DNA from: an uncultured Succinatimonas sp.
GTDB taxonomy: Bacteria; Pseudomonadota; Gammaproteobacteria; Enterobacterales; Succinivibrionaceae
Direction: 5' to 3'
Assembly (NCBI RefSeq): GCF_905203285.1
Contig: NZ_CAJKVK010000070.1
Location: 1-11,089, forward strand
Length of the DNA stretch: 11,089 nt
Shown in pieces: positions 1 to 6,573 of this stretch. The position numbers were made by a program, and so were the translations under genes. The notes below the pieces were generated by a model. That model searched no databases. It saw only the letters and a list, made by a program, of their open reading frames with translations, and was not told the origin of the DNA. Within the stretch, counting starts at the first letter, position 1, and each line of letters begins with the position of its first letter.

Positions 1-74
1 ACCGAATAAGAAAAATAAAAAATCCGATTTTTACCTAGACTGTAAATTTCAGGTTCTTTTATAAAATTTTCCAT

Positions 75-587
75 ATGGACCTTATTCCCTGCAACGACAA
101 GGAAACCTTCATATCCGATATTCAAAAAGCATTTCAGGAAAGCTATGAGAAAGAATTCGGTCCTTGTCCTAAAACCATTCTCCCAAGAAAAGATATAGAG
201 CAGTCTTTCTCAACGGAAGGTGCAAAAATTTTCTTTGCAACAGAGAATGGCAAAATCGTCGGCGGTGCAGTTGTCGTCATCAATGAACAAACCGATATTA
301 ATCATTTGGATTTGCTCTACATTAAACCTGATTGCCAAAGCAAAAGTTTAGGCCTTAATATTTGGCAAAGCTTAGAAAAAATGTTTCCTCAAACTAAAAA
401 ATGGGAAACCTACACGCCTTATTTTGACAAAAGAAATATCCATTTTTATGTCAATAAATGCGGTTTTCATATTGTTGAATTCTTTAATCCTGCTCACCGG
501 GATCCGAATGTAAAAAACGGAGAAGTTGGCGGAATGGATAAAGAAGTCGGACAATATTTTTTCCGTTTTGAAAAAACTCTTTCTTAA
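75..587 (+). CDS. GNAT-family N-acetyltransferase
   Basis: A 170-residue protein with the layout of a GNAT acyl-CoA-dependent N-acetyltransferase. The central strand at residues 77-84 (HLDLLYIK) is followed by a motif-A-like acetyl-CoA loop at 88-93 (QSKSLG) and the helix 94-104. A motif-B-like block at 120-137 (RNIHFYVNKCGF then HIVEFF) is the usual end of the fold, where a Tyr and a 'xxGF' turn are typical. The family moves an acetyl group from acetyl-CoA to an amine; the substrate cannot be read here. The pyrophosphate-binding loop is normally Q/RxxGxG/A, and its first Gly is Ser91. The ATG at 75 is the only plausible start after an in-frame stop at 36-38, but no good Shine-Dalgarno precedes it. 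There are no signal peptide or membrane segments, so it is cytoplasmic. The next gene follows after 90 bases with no obvious terminator, so they may be co-transcribed. Confidence 0.8.
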   Translation: MDLIPCNDKETFISDIQKAFQESYEKEFGPCPKTILPRKDIEQSFSTEGAKIFFATENGKIVGGAVVVINEQTDINHLDLLYIKPDCQSKSLGLNIWQSLEKMFPQTKKWETYTPYFDKRNIHFYVNKCGFHIVEFFNPAHRDPNVKNGEVGGMDKEVGQYFFRFEKTLS

Positions 588-677
588 CAGAAGCGTAATT
601 TCAAAAAATGTTGAAATCTTTTCGGCAAAGGCAATAATTAACAAAAGCAAAATATCTTTTAATTTAAGAGTAACAAA

Positions 678-1484
678 ATGTTCAAAAAAATTACTATTTT
701 TTCTTTGATATCAATACTTGCAGTATGTTCCTGCAACAAAGTCGAAAATCAAGATACCGGAAATAACGCACCGACAATGCAAAACCGTACGGTAAACACT
801 GAAGTTAAACTGCTTGACAGGCTTCCTGCCACCTGTAAAGTCGACAACAGCGACAATTTAGGCTTTTGCCTACCAGGTGATACTTTAATTTACCGTCCCG
901 ATCCTAAAAAAGAAGATCAAAAAGATACCCTTGATGTCATCGGTGATTTCTGCGCTCAAGAAAAACCTATTATTCTTACCGACAAAGGCCTTGCCTGTAC
1001 CTTTAGGGAAAACCGTACTTATACAGCAGATCCGATTAACCAGCAGGCAATTGTCGGCAGCAACCGCACCATCGCCCGTGAGTACTTAAATGCCGTTGCC
1101 AAAATTCCCGGCATCAAAGAAGTCGTAAAAGGAATTCAGATTATAAAGCTTGAAAACGGCAGCAAAGACGCACCTGTAATCAATGACAAGAGCGAAGTCG
1201 AGATTGAAGCCAAGCTTTTGACTTTGGATTTAAAAGTCCACAGCTATATGTTAAATGACAGACTGTTAATGAGTAATTTAGGCAAAAACAATCCTTTTGC
1301 TTCAATTTTGCCAGGACTCAAGCAAGGCGATACCGTAAGAGCTTATATTGATTTTGAAGTATTCCCCGGCATTTGGAACGTATCCAATTCAATGACCGGA
1401 TTGCCTTATATCTGGGAAGTAAAAATCTTATCCGTTAATGAAGGAAACGAAACGGACTCCACAGCTTCTTCTCAGGAAGATTAG
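678..1484 (+). CDS. Predicted lipoprotein with a degenerate FKBP-like C-terminal domain
   Basis: A 268-residue exported lipoprotein. A basic-hydrophobic signal (residues 1-18) ends in the lipobox VCSC, making Cys19 the likely lipidated residue. The mature N-terminal half has four further cysteines (53, 64, 92, 107), enough for two periplasmic disulfides; this half matches no family I recognise. Residues 130-253 follow the order of an FkpA-type FKBP domain: a helix before 'PGIKEV', strand GIQIIKLENGS, 'DAPVINDKSEVEIEAKLL', a 'LPGLKQGDTVRAYI' stretch matching the loop-strand with 'GxKxxxxIP', and a last strand 'YIWEVKILSV'. The FD pair, the active-site Trp and the AYG motif of active peptidyl-prolyl isomerases are not visible, so catalysis is doubtful. 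The tail (254-268) is acidic and Ser/Thr-rich. The ATG is preceded by TAAGAG at a suitable distance. The coding call is firm; the FKBP kinship is inference from reading, not a search. Confidence 0.82.
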   Translation: MFKKITIFSLISILAVCSCNKVENQDTGNNAPTMQNRTVNTEVKLLDRLPATCKVDNSDNLGFCLPGDTLIYRPDPKKEDQKDTLDVIGDFCAQEKPIILTDKGLACTFRENRTYTADPINQQAIVGSNRTIAREYLNAVAKIPGIKEVVKGIQIIKLENGSKDAPVINDKSEVEIEAKLLTLDLKVHSYMLNDRLLMSNLGKNNPFASILPGLKQGDTVRAYIDFEVFPGIWNVSNSMTGLPYIWEVKILSVNEGNETDSTASSQED

Positions 1485-1494
1485 CATCTCATCT

Positions 1495-1521
1495 ACCTCG
1501 AGCGCTCTAGCCCGAGGTTTA
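1495..1521 (+). terminator. Possible weak terminator hairpin after the lipoprotein gene
   Basis: Arms ACCTCG (1495-1500) and CGAGGT (1513-1518) pair perfectly, with two more pairs possible inside. The T run after the stem is only three bases, so this is at best a leaky terminator or a processing/attenuation hairpin between the lipoprotein and the MFS gene. Confidence 0.35.
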
Positions 1522-1615
1522 AAATTACATCAGCGCAAAAGCTCTTTTCTGCCTTTTCCATTACAATATTTAAAGTATCGCGGTAATTTTCACAATCTTT
1601 TTACGGGCAAGAAAA

Positions 1616-3013
1616 ATGCGTATAACCTATAACGCACTGCTGTTTTCAGTCTGCATCAGCAGTTTTTTAAGCTCTTTTATGGGTAATGCCATAAATGTAG
1701 CTACGCCCTTTATTGCCGCAGATTACGGCGTTCCTCCCGATAATATAACCTGGGTGATAAACGCCTTCATGATAACCTCGGCGGCCTTCTTAATTCCGGC
1801 TACGGCGCTTGCCAATTTCAAAGGATATGCGACAATTTACCGCGCAGGATCGATCCTTGCCGCGATTACGTCCGTTATTATTCCGCTTGCCCCTAATTTC
1901 TTTACGCTTATTTTATTAAGAGCCTTTCAGGGAATCGCTTTTGCTCTACCGTTTTGTACCGGCATGGCTTTAATCGTCGACAGAACGGCAAAAGAGCAGA
2001 GAGCATCGGCCCTTGCCTTCGTGGTTTCATCCGTTTACGCAGGAATTTCCATCGCTCCTTTATTATCAGGTGTCATTTCCGACACTGTCGGATGGGAACA
2101 GATTTTTGTTTTAGGCGCTATAGGACAGGCTATCGGCTATGTTTTAGCTTTAAAAGTACCGTCGGACGAGCCGATTGCGCACGGCTTTCCTTTAATAAGA
2201 ATGATCTTATGTTTTACGGCGATGACTATTTCTCTTTTAACCGTTTCATCGCTTAACATTAATCATTACGCTCTTATTTTTATCTGCGTAAGCATCGCGC
2301 TTATTGTTTTGTACCTGCTTGCCGAGCAAAAAGCCAACCGTCCGGTGCTGCCGCTTTCAAGCGTACTTAAAAACACTGATTTCTCGCTGGCACTCGCGAT
2401 TTCAATGTTAAATTTCATCGCAACTTTTGCCATCGCAATGCTTTTGTCTTTGCATCTGCAGATTGTCTGCGGCTACAACGCGACCTTTACCGGACTTATC
2501 TTAATGTCCCAGCCTGTTATGATGCTTGTAGGCTCATCGCTTAGCGCATCTTTGACAAGACGCTTTGGCGTTCATATCCTAACCGTATGCGGAATGGTAT
2601 TAGTTACGATAGGTTTTGTCGGCTTTACCTTCCTTAAAGTAAGCACCCCGCTCTATGTGATTGCCGTACTTTTATTTATAACGGGATTCGGTACCGGCAT
2701 CTTCTCTCCGCCCAATACCAATATCGTCATGAGCTCGGTGCCGCGCACGCAATATGCTTTGGCCTCGTCCCTGCAGTCATTAGTCCGTACCGCAGGCATG
2801 GCAATTTCCATGGCGGTAATGACTCTTATCTTAAACGCGATGATAAGCTCGGATACTCAGATTCACTCCTATATCGAAGAACTGTCACAAGGCATTGCCT
2901 TAATGTTTAAAGTTTCGGCCTTGATGTGTTTTATAACAACCCTTTTAAATCTTTATGCTTCAGTTACTGCTCTTAAAAGAATCAAAGCAAATAACAAACA
3001 AACCGATAAATAA
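1616..3013 (+). CDS. MFS transporter, DHA2 (EmrB/QacA-like) drug:H+ antiporter family
   Basis: A 465-residue inner-membrane protein with about 14 hydrophobic helices, the count expected for the DHA2 branch of the major facilitator superfamily, which exports drugs or metabolites using the proton gradient. Helix 1 carries the family signature NVATPFIAADYG (27-38), followed by 'ITWVINAFMI' in helix 2. Motif B Arg102 lies in LRAFQG, and motif C of helix 5 appears as AGISIAPLLSG (142-152), followed by GWEQIF. Motif A, normally GxLADRxGRR/K in loop 2-3, is degraded: Asn67 replaces the Asp and the basic residues are missing (LANFKGYATIY). The C-terminal half has a second gating-like loop (LTRRFG). 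No HlyD/EmrA-type membrane-fusion partner gene is adjacent. The ATG at 1616 has only a weak purine-rich site (GGGCAAGAAAA). The gene lies 131 bases after the lipoprotein, and its stop is followed closely by the convergent toxin remnant. The substrate is unknown. Confidence 0.9.
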   Translation: MRITYNALLFSVCISSFLSSFMGNAINVATPFIAADYGVPPDNITWVINAFMITSAAFLIPATALANFKGYATIYRAGSILAAITSVIIPLAPNFFTLILLRAFQGIAFALPFCTGMALIVDRTAKEQRASALAFVVSSVYAGISIAPLLSGVISDTVGWEQIFVLGAIGQAIGYVLALKVPSDEPIAHGFPLIRMILCFTAMTISLLTVSSLNINHYALIFICVSIALIVLYLLAEQKANRPVLPLSSVLKNTDFSLALAISMLNFIATFAIAMLLSLHLQIVCGYNATFTGLILMSQPVMMLVGSSLSASLTRRFGVHILTVCGMVLVTIGFVGFTFLKVSTPLYVIAVLLFITGFGTGIFSPPNTNIVMSSVPRTQYALASSLQSLVRTAGMAISMAVMTLILNAMISSDTQIHSYIEELSQGIALMFKVSALMCFITTLLNLYASVTALKRIKANNKQTDK

Positions 3014-3035
3014 CATTAACCGCTTTTTCTCTGAT

Positions 3036-3310
3036 TTAAATACCTAAATCGTCATGAGTTTCGGTTCGTAAACACAGCAAAATCAATGAAACGGCATCTT
3101 TCAAATAGAACAAGACCCAATTTTTCTTAATATGACAATTTCGTATCCCGTTCATATTAACCATAGCATGATCAAAATATTTAGCCGGAAATTCCTCTCC
3201 TGAGTCCAATAAATTAATGACTTCTTCCAACTTAGAAAGATCATAATGACGTTTTTTATCTTTTTAAGATCTTTTAAAAATTTGTAATCAAAATGTACTT
3301 TATATTTAAA
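3036..3310 (-). pseudogene. YafQ/RelE-like mRNA interferase toxin, frameshifted and without start codon
   Basis: Reading the minus strand just after the antitoxin stop gives a YafQ-type toxin in two frames. The first part, from about 3304, is KYKVHFDYKFLKDLKKIK. A run of six A (plus-strand T at 3252-3257) then shifts the frame, and the rest continues as RHYDLSKLEEVINLLDSG through to a stop at 3036. One extra A would join them into a full toxin of about 90 residues. In addition, no ATG, GTG or TTG occurs in the first frame between its upstream stop (3317-3319) and the shift. The remaining downstream frame could start only at a TTG (3228-3230), giving 64 residues without the N-terminal helices. 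Of the residues important in E. coli YafQ, the His of DHxL, the His of CHI and the Arg and His of RTxTH are kept. The Asp of PDW is Asn (KNW), and the C-terminal Phe is lost. Such toxins are ribosome-dependent RNases that cut mRNA. Most likely an inactive remnant; a sequencing error in the A run would not explain the missing start. Confidence 0.8.
3252..3257 (-). other. Frameshift site in the toxin gene (A6 run, A_AAA_AAC heptamer)
   Basis: On the minus strand the codons read ATA AAA AAC just before the frame is lost. This is the canonical X_XXY_YYZ form for -1 slippage, and a -1 shift here restores the toxin frame (CGT CAT TAT GAT). A simple one-base deletion from a seven-A run explains it equally well and is the more likely origin, given how A-rich the region is. 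Confidence 0.7.
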
Positions 3311-3611
3311 CTTTCTTTAAAGCCTCATGGATTTCACCTTCCGTCTTCATCGGCTTTACATCAGAATTTTTAATCTCGGCAAAAGACTTTCGTGCTTGAT
3401 ATCGAAGCTCTTCTTTAAAATTTTCACTAAGGCGATCATCAAAATCATTCACATCAAAAGCTACTTTAAACGGCAATCCTCCAACCATTAAGGACTTATG
3501 TAAAAAAATATTAATAGCTGTTGACAAATCAAGTCCTAAAGACTCAAACATCTTTTGTGATTTTTCTTTTACTTTGTCATTTATTCGTACACTAACTGTT
3601 ATATTTGCCAT
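3306..3611 (-). CDS. RelB/DinJ-family type II antitoxin
   Basis: A 101-residue antitoxin. The N-terminal half, ANITVSVRINDKVKEKSQKM then LGLDLSTAINIFLHKS, is the classic ribbon-helix-helix DNA-binding fold of the RelB/DinJ family: strand at residues 3-9, then two helices with the 'LGLxxSTAINIFL' signature. The C-terminal half (about 50-101) is charged and would wrap the toxin. In this family the antitoxin neutralises a YafQ/RelE mRNA interferase and represses its own operon by binding a palindrome at the promoter. Here the reading frame is intact while the toxin downstream is broken, so the protein may persist as an orphan antitoxin that could still neutralise related toxins. AAGGTG lies five bases before the ATG. 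A promoter and an inverted repeat lie immediately upstream. Confidence 0.92.
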   Translation of the reverse strand: MANITVSVRINDKVKEKSQKMFESLGLDLSTAINIFLHKSLMVGGLPFKVAFDVNDFDDRLSENFKEELRYQARKSFAEIKNSDVKPMKTEGEIHEALKKV

Positions 3612-3622
3612 GTTTACACCTT

Positions 3623-3650
3623 TTATTACAAATTAATTAATCTGTAATAA
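3623..3650. promoter_or_regulatory. Inverted-repeat operator candidate for the antitoxin
   Basis: Perfect 8-base arms TTATTACA (3623-3630) and TGTAATAA (3643-3650) are separated by 12 AT-rich bases. The repeat sits between the -10 element and the antitoxin start, where RelB/DinJ ribbon-helix-helix proteins normally bind to repress their own operon. The role is inferred from position and family. Confidence 0.5.
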
Positions 3651-3653
3651 ACT

Positions 3654-3681
3654 ATATTATCATGTTAGCAATACTAAACAA
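3654..3681 (-). promoter_or_regulatory. Putative sigma70 promoter of the antitoxin-toxin operon
   Basis: On the minus strand TTGTTT (3676-3681) and TAATAT (3654-3659) are spaced by 16 bases. Transcription would begin inside or next to the inverted repeat, which would allow steric repression. Confidence 0.45.
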
Positions 3682-3780
3682 TCACTTCAGATTTTATCTG
3701 CAGCACTTATCACAATAGCATTAAGCAAAAGAGCTTTTATAAAACAAGATAAAGTTAGCTTTAACTAACCAGACGGACAA

Positions 3781-3805
3781 TAAAAAAGACCTGCTATGAG
3801 GTCTT
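3781..3805 (-). terminator. Rho-independent terminator of tRNA-Leu
   Basis: On the minus strand AAGACCT and AGGTCTT form a 7-bp stem with a 6-base loop, followed directly by a T run (plus-strand A at 3782-3787). It lies nine bases after the tRNA CCA end. Confidence 0.85.
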
Positions 3806-3813
3806 CTTCTGAA

Positions 3814-3896
3814 TGGTGCCCAGGGCGGGACTCGAACCCGCACTCTCGCGAACTACCCCCTCAAAGTAGCGTGTCTACCAGTTCCACCACCTGGGC
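3814..3896 (-). tRNA. tRNA-Leu (anticodon GAG)
   Basis: An 83-nt tRNA including an encoded CCA (3814-3816). The acceptor arm GCCCAGG pairs with CCTGGGC, and the discriminator is A. The D-arm GGTGGAACTGGTAGACAC is typical of leucine tRNAs. The anticodon stem CTACT/GGTAG encloses the loop TTGAGGG, with GAG at 3860-3862. A long variable arm (class II, as in Leu/Ser/Tyr) is followed by the T-arm GCGGGTTCGAGTCCCGC. It decodes CUU and CUC. It is monocistronic, with its own promoter and terminator. Confidence 0.97.
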
Positions 3897-3914
3897 AACG
3901 AATTGATGGCGCAT

Positions 3915-3942
3915 ATAATATCAAAATTTTTCTTATTGTAAA
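3915..3942 (-). promoter_or_regulatory. Putative promoter of tRNA-Leu with GC-rich discriminator
   Basis: TTTACA (3937-3942) and TATTAT (3915-3920) are 16 bases apart on the minus strand. The stretch just after the -10 reads GCGCC within otherwise AT-rich DNA. Such a GC-rich discriminator is typical of stable-RNA promoters under stringent (ppGpp) control. Confidence 0.6.
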
Positions 3943-3993
3943 CACCATCTTTAAAAAAATATTTTAACTACATGATTTTAAAAGAAATTAATT

Positions 3994-6018
3994 TTAATAA
4001 TTGTAGTTGATTTCATTGGCATAAAGCAGAGCTCCTTCCTTGCCGGTCAACAGTTTCTGATAAATTGCATCGTACAAAAGTACGTTCTGCACATATTTTC
4101 GTGTTTCGGCAAAAGGAATATTCTCTACATACATTGCAGCATCACGCTTAATACCGTCTTTTGACTCCCAGCGCACGACACGACCAGGACCTGCGTTATA
4201 AGCTGCTGCTGCCAAGATACGATTATTACCGAATTTATCAAGCATATCGCGAAGGTAAGCCGCCCCCAAACGCACATTGTTTGACGGGATCACCAAATCC
4301 TGCGTGCCGTTATAGTTCCATGACCTCTGTCTTGAAACCATCTTTGCCGTTCCCGGCATCAGCTGCATCAGACCGACAGCGCCTACGGGAGAACGAATTG
4401 ACGGATTGAGCATACTTTCCTGACGAGAAATTCCGTACATGAAAGATAAAGAAACGCCCTGCTCTTTGGACTGCTTTTTATAGATGTCAAAATAAACAAT
4501 CGGGAAGCGGTAAGCCAAAGCGTCCCAACGTCCGGAGCTCACGACGCTGTCGATGGCATAAGCGGTATTTCCCTGTCTTAATGCCCACTCGGCCATAAGC
4601 ATCGCCACGTCATCATCTGAATTCTTGGCTATTTCACGCCATTCAAACACGGCATCGCCGTCGTCCATGCCGTAAAGTTCAAAGAAACGAATCACCGCAG
4701 GATCGTCTTCCACTGTGCCGGGCCATGACACCCATCTTGAAATGGTTTGTTCGTTAAACGGCAGATCCTCATCTAAAAACTGTGCAGCCAAAAAGCCGAA
4801 GAAACTGCGATCGGTCGCGACCTCGGCTAAGATTTCGCGGCCTTTTGATCTATGACCTAATTCATAGACGGAACGACCGAGCCAATATTTCCAATTGGTC
4901 TGACTTACAAATTCCTTATTCATGCTTTGGAGGAGTTTATAAACAGTCTCCCACTGACCGAACCAAATGGCTCTGCGCAAACGCTGCTCTTTGATATTTT
5001 CCGTCCAGCCTACCGCAGGCAGATTTTTGTCCACCAATTTAACGTCAGATAAAGGACGACCGCGCGATAAAAGGTTTTCAGCAAGAATTTTCTTAATGTC
5101 GATAGCTTCGATTTCACTTGGCTTAAAGCGGCTTACGAAAGTTGAATATAAATTTGCTGCTTTACTCGGGTTTTGTTTGGCAAAGCGCTTGAACGCAAGT
5201 ACGGCAATTCGCTTGTCGGCTTTTGAATTCACGCTTAACGAATCAAAAATACTTAACGGATCTGAGTAATACTTCATGTGCTCGTTAACACGCGAAGCAA
5301 ATGAAGAAGATCTTAAAGATGAAGCTAAGGAATTTGTAGTCTGGCGATATGATTTTTGAATATAAGCGCGTTCAAACTTCTCAAGCTTGATTCTGTCGGT
5401 TAAATAACCGCGACTGTTCCAAATAGCGAACAAACCGTTGCAGTCGCTCGGCTGACGGCCAAGCTGCAGATAAAGTTTTGAGGCAAAAGCAACCGCATCC
5501 TCACTTCCTTTGCCGTTTTGCCATTTGCTTTCATAAAAACGGCACATCAAAGCTTTTTGCGAAGAGGTAAGCTTGGCGTTCTCATCAAAAGGCTTTTTAG
5601 GCAAAAGCTTATCGACAAGCGTATATTGTCCGCGGCTTGCCAAATAATGAACGTAAGTGTTGCGCAAAAGGCGTGACAGCTCCTGCTGCTTATTTTCCTT
5701 AATAAAGCGCATCACGTCGTTAAATTTTGCAGTTGACGGCTCACGGGACAGATAAAAATAATCAAGCCATAAATTTAACGGATAGTCTTTAGGCAATGAA
5801 CTTTGCAAAGCACGGCCTTTTTCAAAATCACCGTCCTTAAATGCCTGCTTTGCCTGCATGTAAGTATCACGATACGAAGACACGGCGGCAGGACTTGCGT
5901 CTACGAAAGAAAAGGATTTATCGTAAAGAGGAATTGAAGGGGAAGCTGCCGCCTGCTGAAGTCCCAACATAAAAGCGGCGCTTAAAGCACAATATTTAAA
6001 TATATCGACAGTTTTCAT
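3994..6018 (-). CDS. slt: Soluble lytic murein transglycosylase (Slt70-like)
   Basis: A 674-residue periplasmic enzyme that cleaves the MurNAc-GlcNAc bond of peptidoglycan to give 1,6-anhydro ends, used in cell-wall turnover. A Sec signal peptide (residues 1-25, ending AAA before Ser26) is followed by a long alpha-helical superhelical region (about 30-500), the ring-shaped U/L domain of Slt70. The C-terminal lysozyme-like SLT domain follows: catalytic Glu534 in SRQES, then VGAVGLMQLMPGTA just after it, and AYNAGPGRV (606-614), all hallmarks of family 1 lytic transglycosylases. The length is close to E. coli Slt. The ATG at 6018 has no clear Shine-Dalgarno site, yet the signal peptide makes this start convincing. 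It is alone on its strand between rnpB and tRNA-Leu. It is functionally related to lpoA in this window, which promotes wall synthesis. Confidence 0.94.
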   Translation of the reverse strand: MKTVDIFKYCALSAAFMLGLQQAAASPSIPLYDKSFSFVDASPAAVSSYRDTYMQAKQAFKDGDFEKGRALQSSLPKDYPLNLWLDYFYLSREPSTAKFNDVMRFIKENKQQELSRLLRNTYVHYLASRGQYTLVDKLLPKKPFDENAKLTSSQKALMCRFYESKWQNGKGSEDAVAFASKLYLQLGRQPSDCNGLFAIWNSRGYLTDRIKLEKFERAYIQKSYRQTTNSLASSLRSSSFASRVNEHMKYYSDPLSIFDSLSVNSKADKRIAVLAFKRFAKQNPSKAANLYSTFVSRFKPSEIEAIDIKKILAENLLSRGRPLSDVKLVDKNLPAVGWTENIKEQRLRRAIWFGQWETVYKLLQSMNKEFVSQTNWKYWLGRSVYELGHRSKGREILAEVATDRSFFGFLAAQFLDEDLPFNEQTISRWVSWPGTVEDDPAVIRFFELYGMDDGDAVFEWREIAKNSDDDVAMLMAEWALRQGNTAYAIDSVVSSGRWDALAYRFPIVYFDIYKKQSKEQGVSLSFMYGISRQESMLNPSIRSPVGAVGLMQLMPGTAKMVSRQRSWNYNGTQDLVIPSNNVRLGAAYLRDMLDKFGNNRILAAAAYNAGPGRVVRWESKDGIKRDAAMYVENIPFAETRKYVQNVLLYDAIYQKLLTGKEGALLYANEINYNY

Positions 6019-6054
6019 TTATAAGCACAAACAAAAGAAATAGATGAATAGGCA

Positions 6055-6083
6055 ATTATAGACTTAAACAGGCTAAAAATTAT
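6055..6083 (-). promoter_or_regulatory. Possible slt promoter (-10 only)
   Basis: A consensus TATAAT (6055-6060, minus strand) would start transcription about 30 bases before the slt ATG. No convincing -35 is present at 16-18 bases, so the call rests on the -10 and position alone. Confidence 0.35.
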
Positions 6084-6095
6084 AATCATTTAAAG

Positions 6096-6116
6096 AAAAA
6101 ATGCATCTTTAATGCA
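6096..6116 (-). terminator. Possible rnpB terminator
   Basis: On the minus strand TGCAT and ATGCA form a 5-bp stem with a 5-base loop, followed by six T. It is about 60 bases after the rnpB 3' end. The stem is weak. A second small hairpin (CGCA/TGCG arms around 6140-6154) lies between them. Either could end the precursor before trimming. Confidence 0.4.
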
Positions 6117-6173
6117 ATTAATAGGCACTAAGCAACAAAGCGCAAATATATGCGGTTTCTTGCCTGTAGAGAA

Positions 6174-6546
6174 TAGCAAGTCAGCCTGTAAGCCGGGTTC
6201 TGTTCTGCAAAGCAGCGGCAATCATTCATCTAGACCGACAATCGCTCATCGGTTCAAGCAATCTACCCGTCTCCGGTGCGGACCACACAAAATGGAGACC
6301 TATTTGATCTTGCTCCGGGTGGAGTTTACCCTGCCGTTTTTATTGCTAAAAACGCGGTGCGCTCTTACCACACCATTTCACCCTTACCGAAAACAAGTTC
6401 CGGCGGTTTACTTTCTGTTGCACTGGTCGTAAGCTCACGCTTCCCAGATGTTATCTGGCACCCTGTCCTATGGAGCCCGGACTTTCCTCCCCTGTGACCG
6501 TATGTTAAAACACGCGTGCACAGCAGCGACTGCCCGGCTGACTTGC
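6174..6546 (-). ncRNA. rnpB: RNase P RNA (M1-type, bacterial class A)
   Basis: The catalytic RNA of RNase P, which removes 5' leaders from pre-tRNAs together with the protein RnpA. The two ends form a perfect 11-bp P1 helix: GCAAGTCAGCC at the 5' end (6536-6546) and GGCTGACTTGC at the 3' end (6176-6186). Conserved core blocks of class A RNAs are clear on the minus strand. They include GAGGAAAGTCCGGGCTCC (6472-6489), GGTGCCAG, ACGACCAGTGCAACAGAAA, TAAACCGCCG, GGTAAGGGTGAAA, GTAAGAGCGCACCGCG, GTAAACTCCACCCGGAGCAAG and CTAGATGAATGA. Near the 3' end comes ACAGAACCCGGCTTACAG. A GGT at 6282-6284 lies where the L15 loop binds the tRNA CCA end. The length of about 373 nt is close to E. coli's 377. 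The exact 3' end is estimated from P1. Open reading frames across this stretch are chance. Confidence 0.97.
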
Positions 6547-6551
6547 GGCAA

Positions 6552-6560
6552 ATTATATCA
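6552..6560 (-). promoter_or_regulatory. rnpB: Extended -10 promoter of rnpB
   Basis: The minus strand reads TGATATAAT (6552-6560): a perfect TATAAT with an upstream TG one base away, which is the extended -10 form. The predicted start falls 6-7 bases later, exactly at the first base of helix P1. There is no good -35; that region (about 6574-6580) overlaps the last codons of rsmI. Confidence 0.65.
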
Positions 6561-6573
6561 TATATGCCTTAAT

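Noticed and set aside
372..708. Minus- and plus-strand frames overlapping the end of the acetyltransferase gene
   Set aside because: They are low-complexity shadow frames with no signal, domain or ribosome site, and they overlap better-supported genes.
1438..1632. 64-codon plus-strand frame spanning the lipoprotein-MFS gap
   Set aside because: It overlaps the end of one gene and the start of the next in another frame, and includes the hairpin at 1495-1518. No recognisable product.
3754..3769. GTTAG/CTAAC inverted repeat between the antitoxin promoter and the tRNA terminator
   Set aside because: The arms are only five bases in AT-rich DNA, with no T run and no gene start nearby. Likely chance.
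3814..3896. tRNA-Leu as an integration (att) site for a mobile element carrying the toxin-antitoxin genes
   Set aside because: I found no direct repeat of the tRNA 3' end in the window and no integrase. The toxin-antitoxin genes alone do not show an element.
6112..6497. Two open reading frames of 106 and 73 codons on the plus strand
   Set aside because: They lie antisense to the highly conserved RNase P RNA, have no family features and no ribosome site. The base composition is explained by rnpB.
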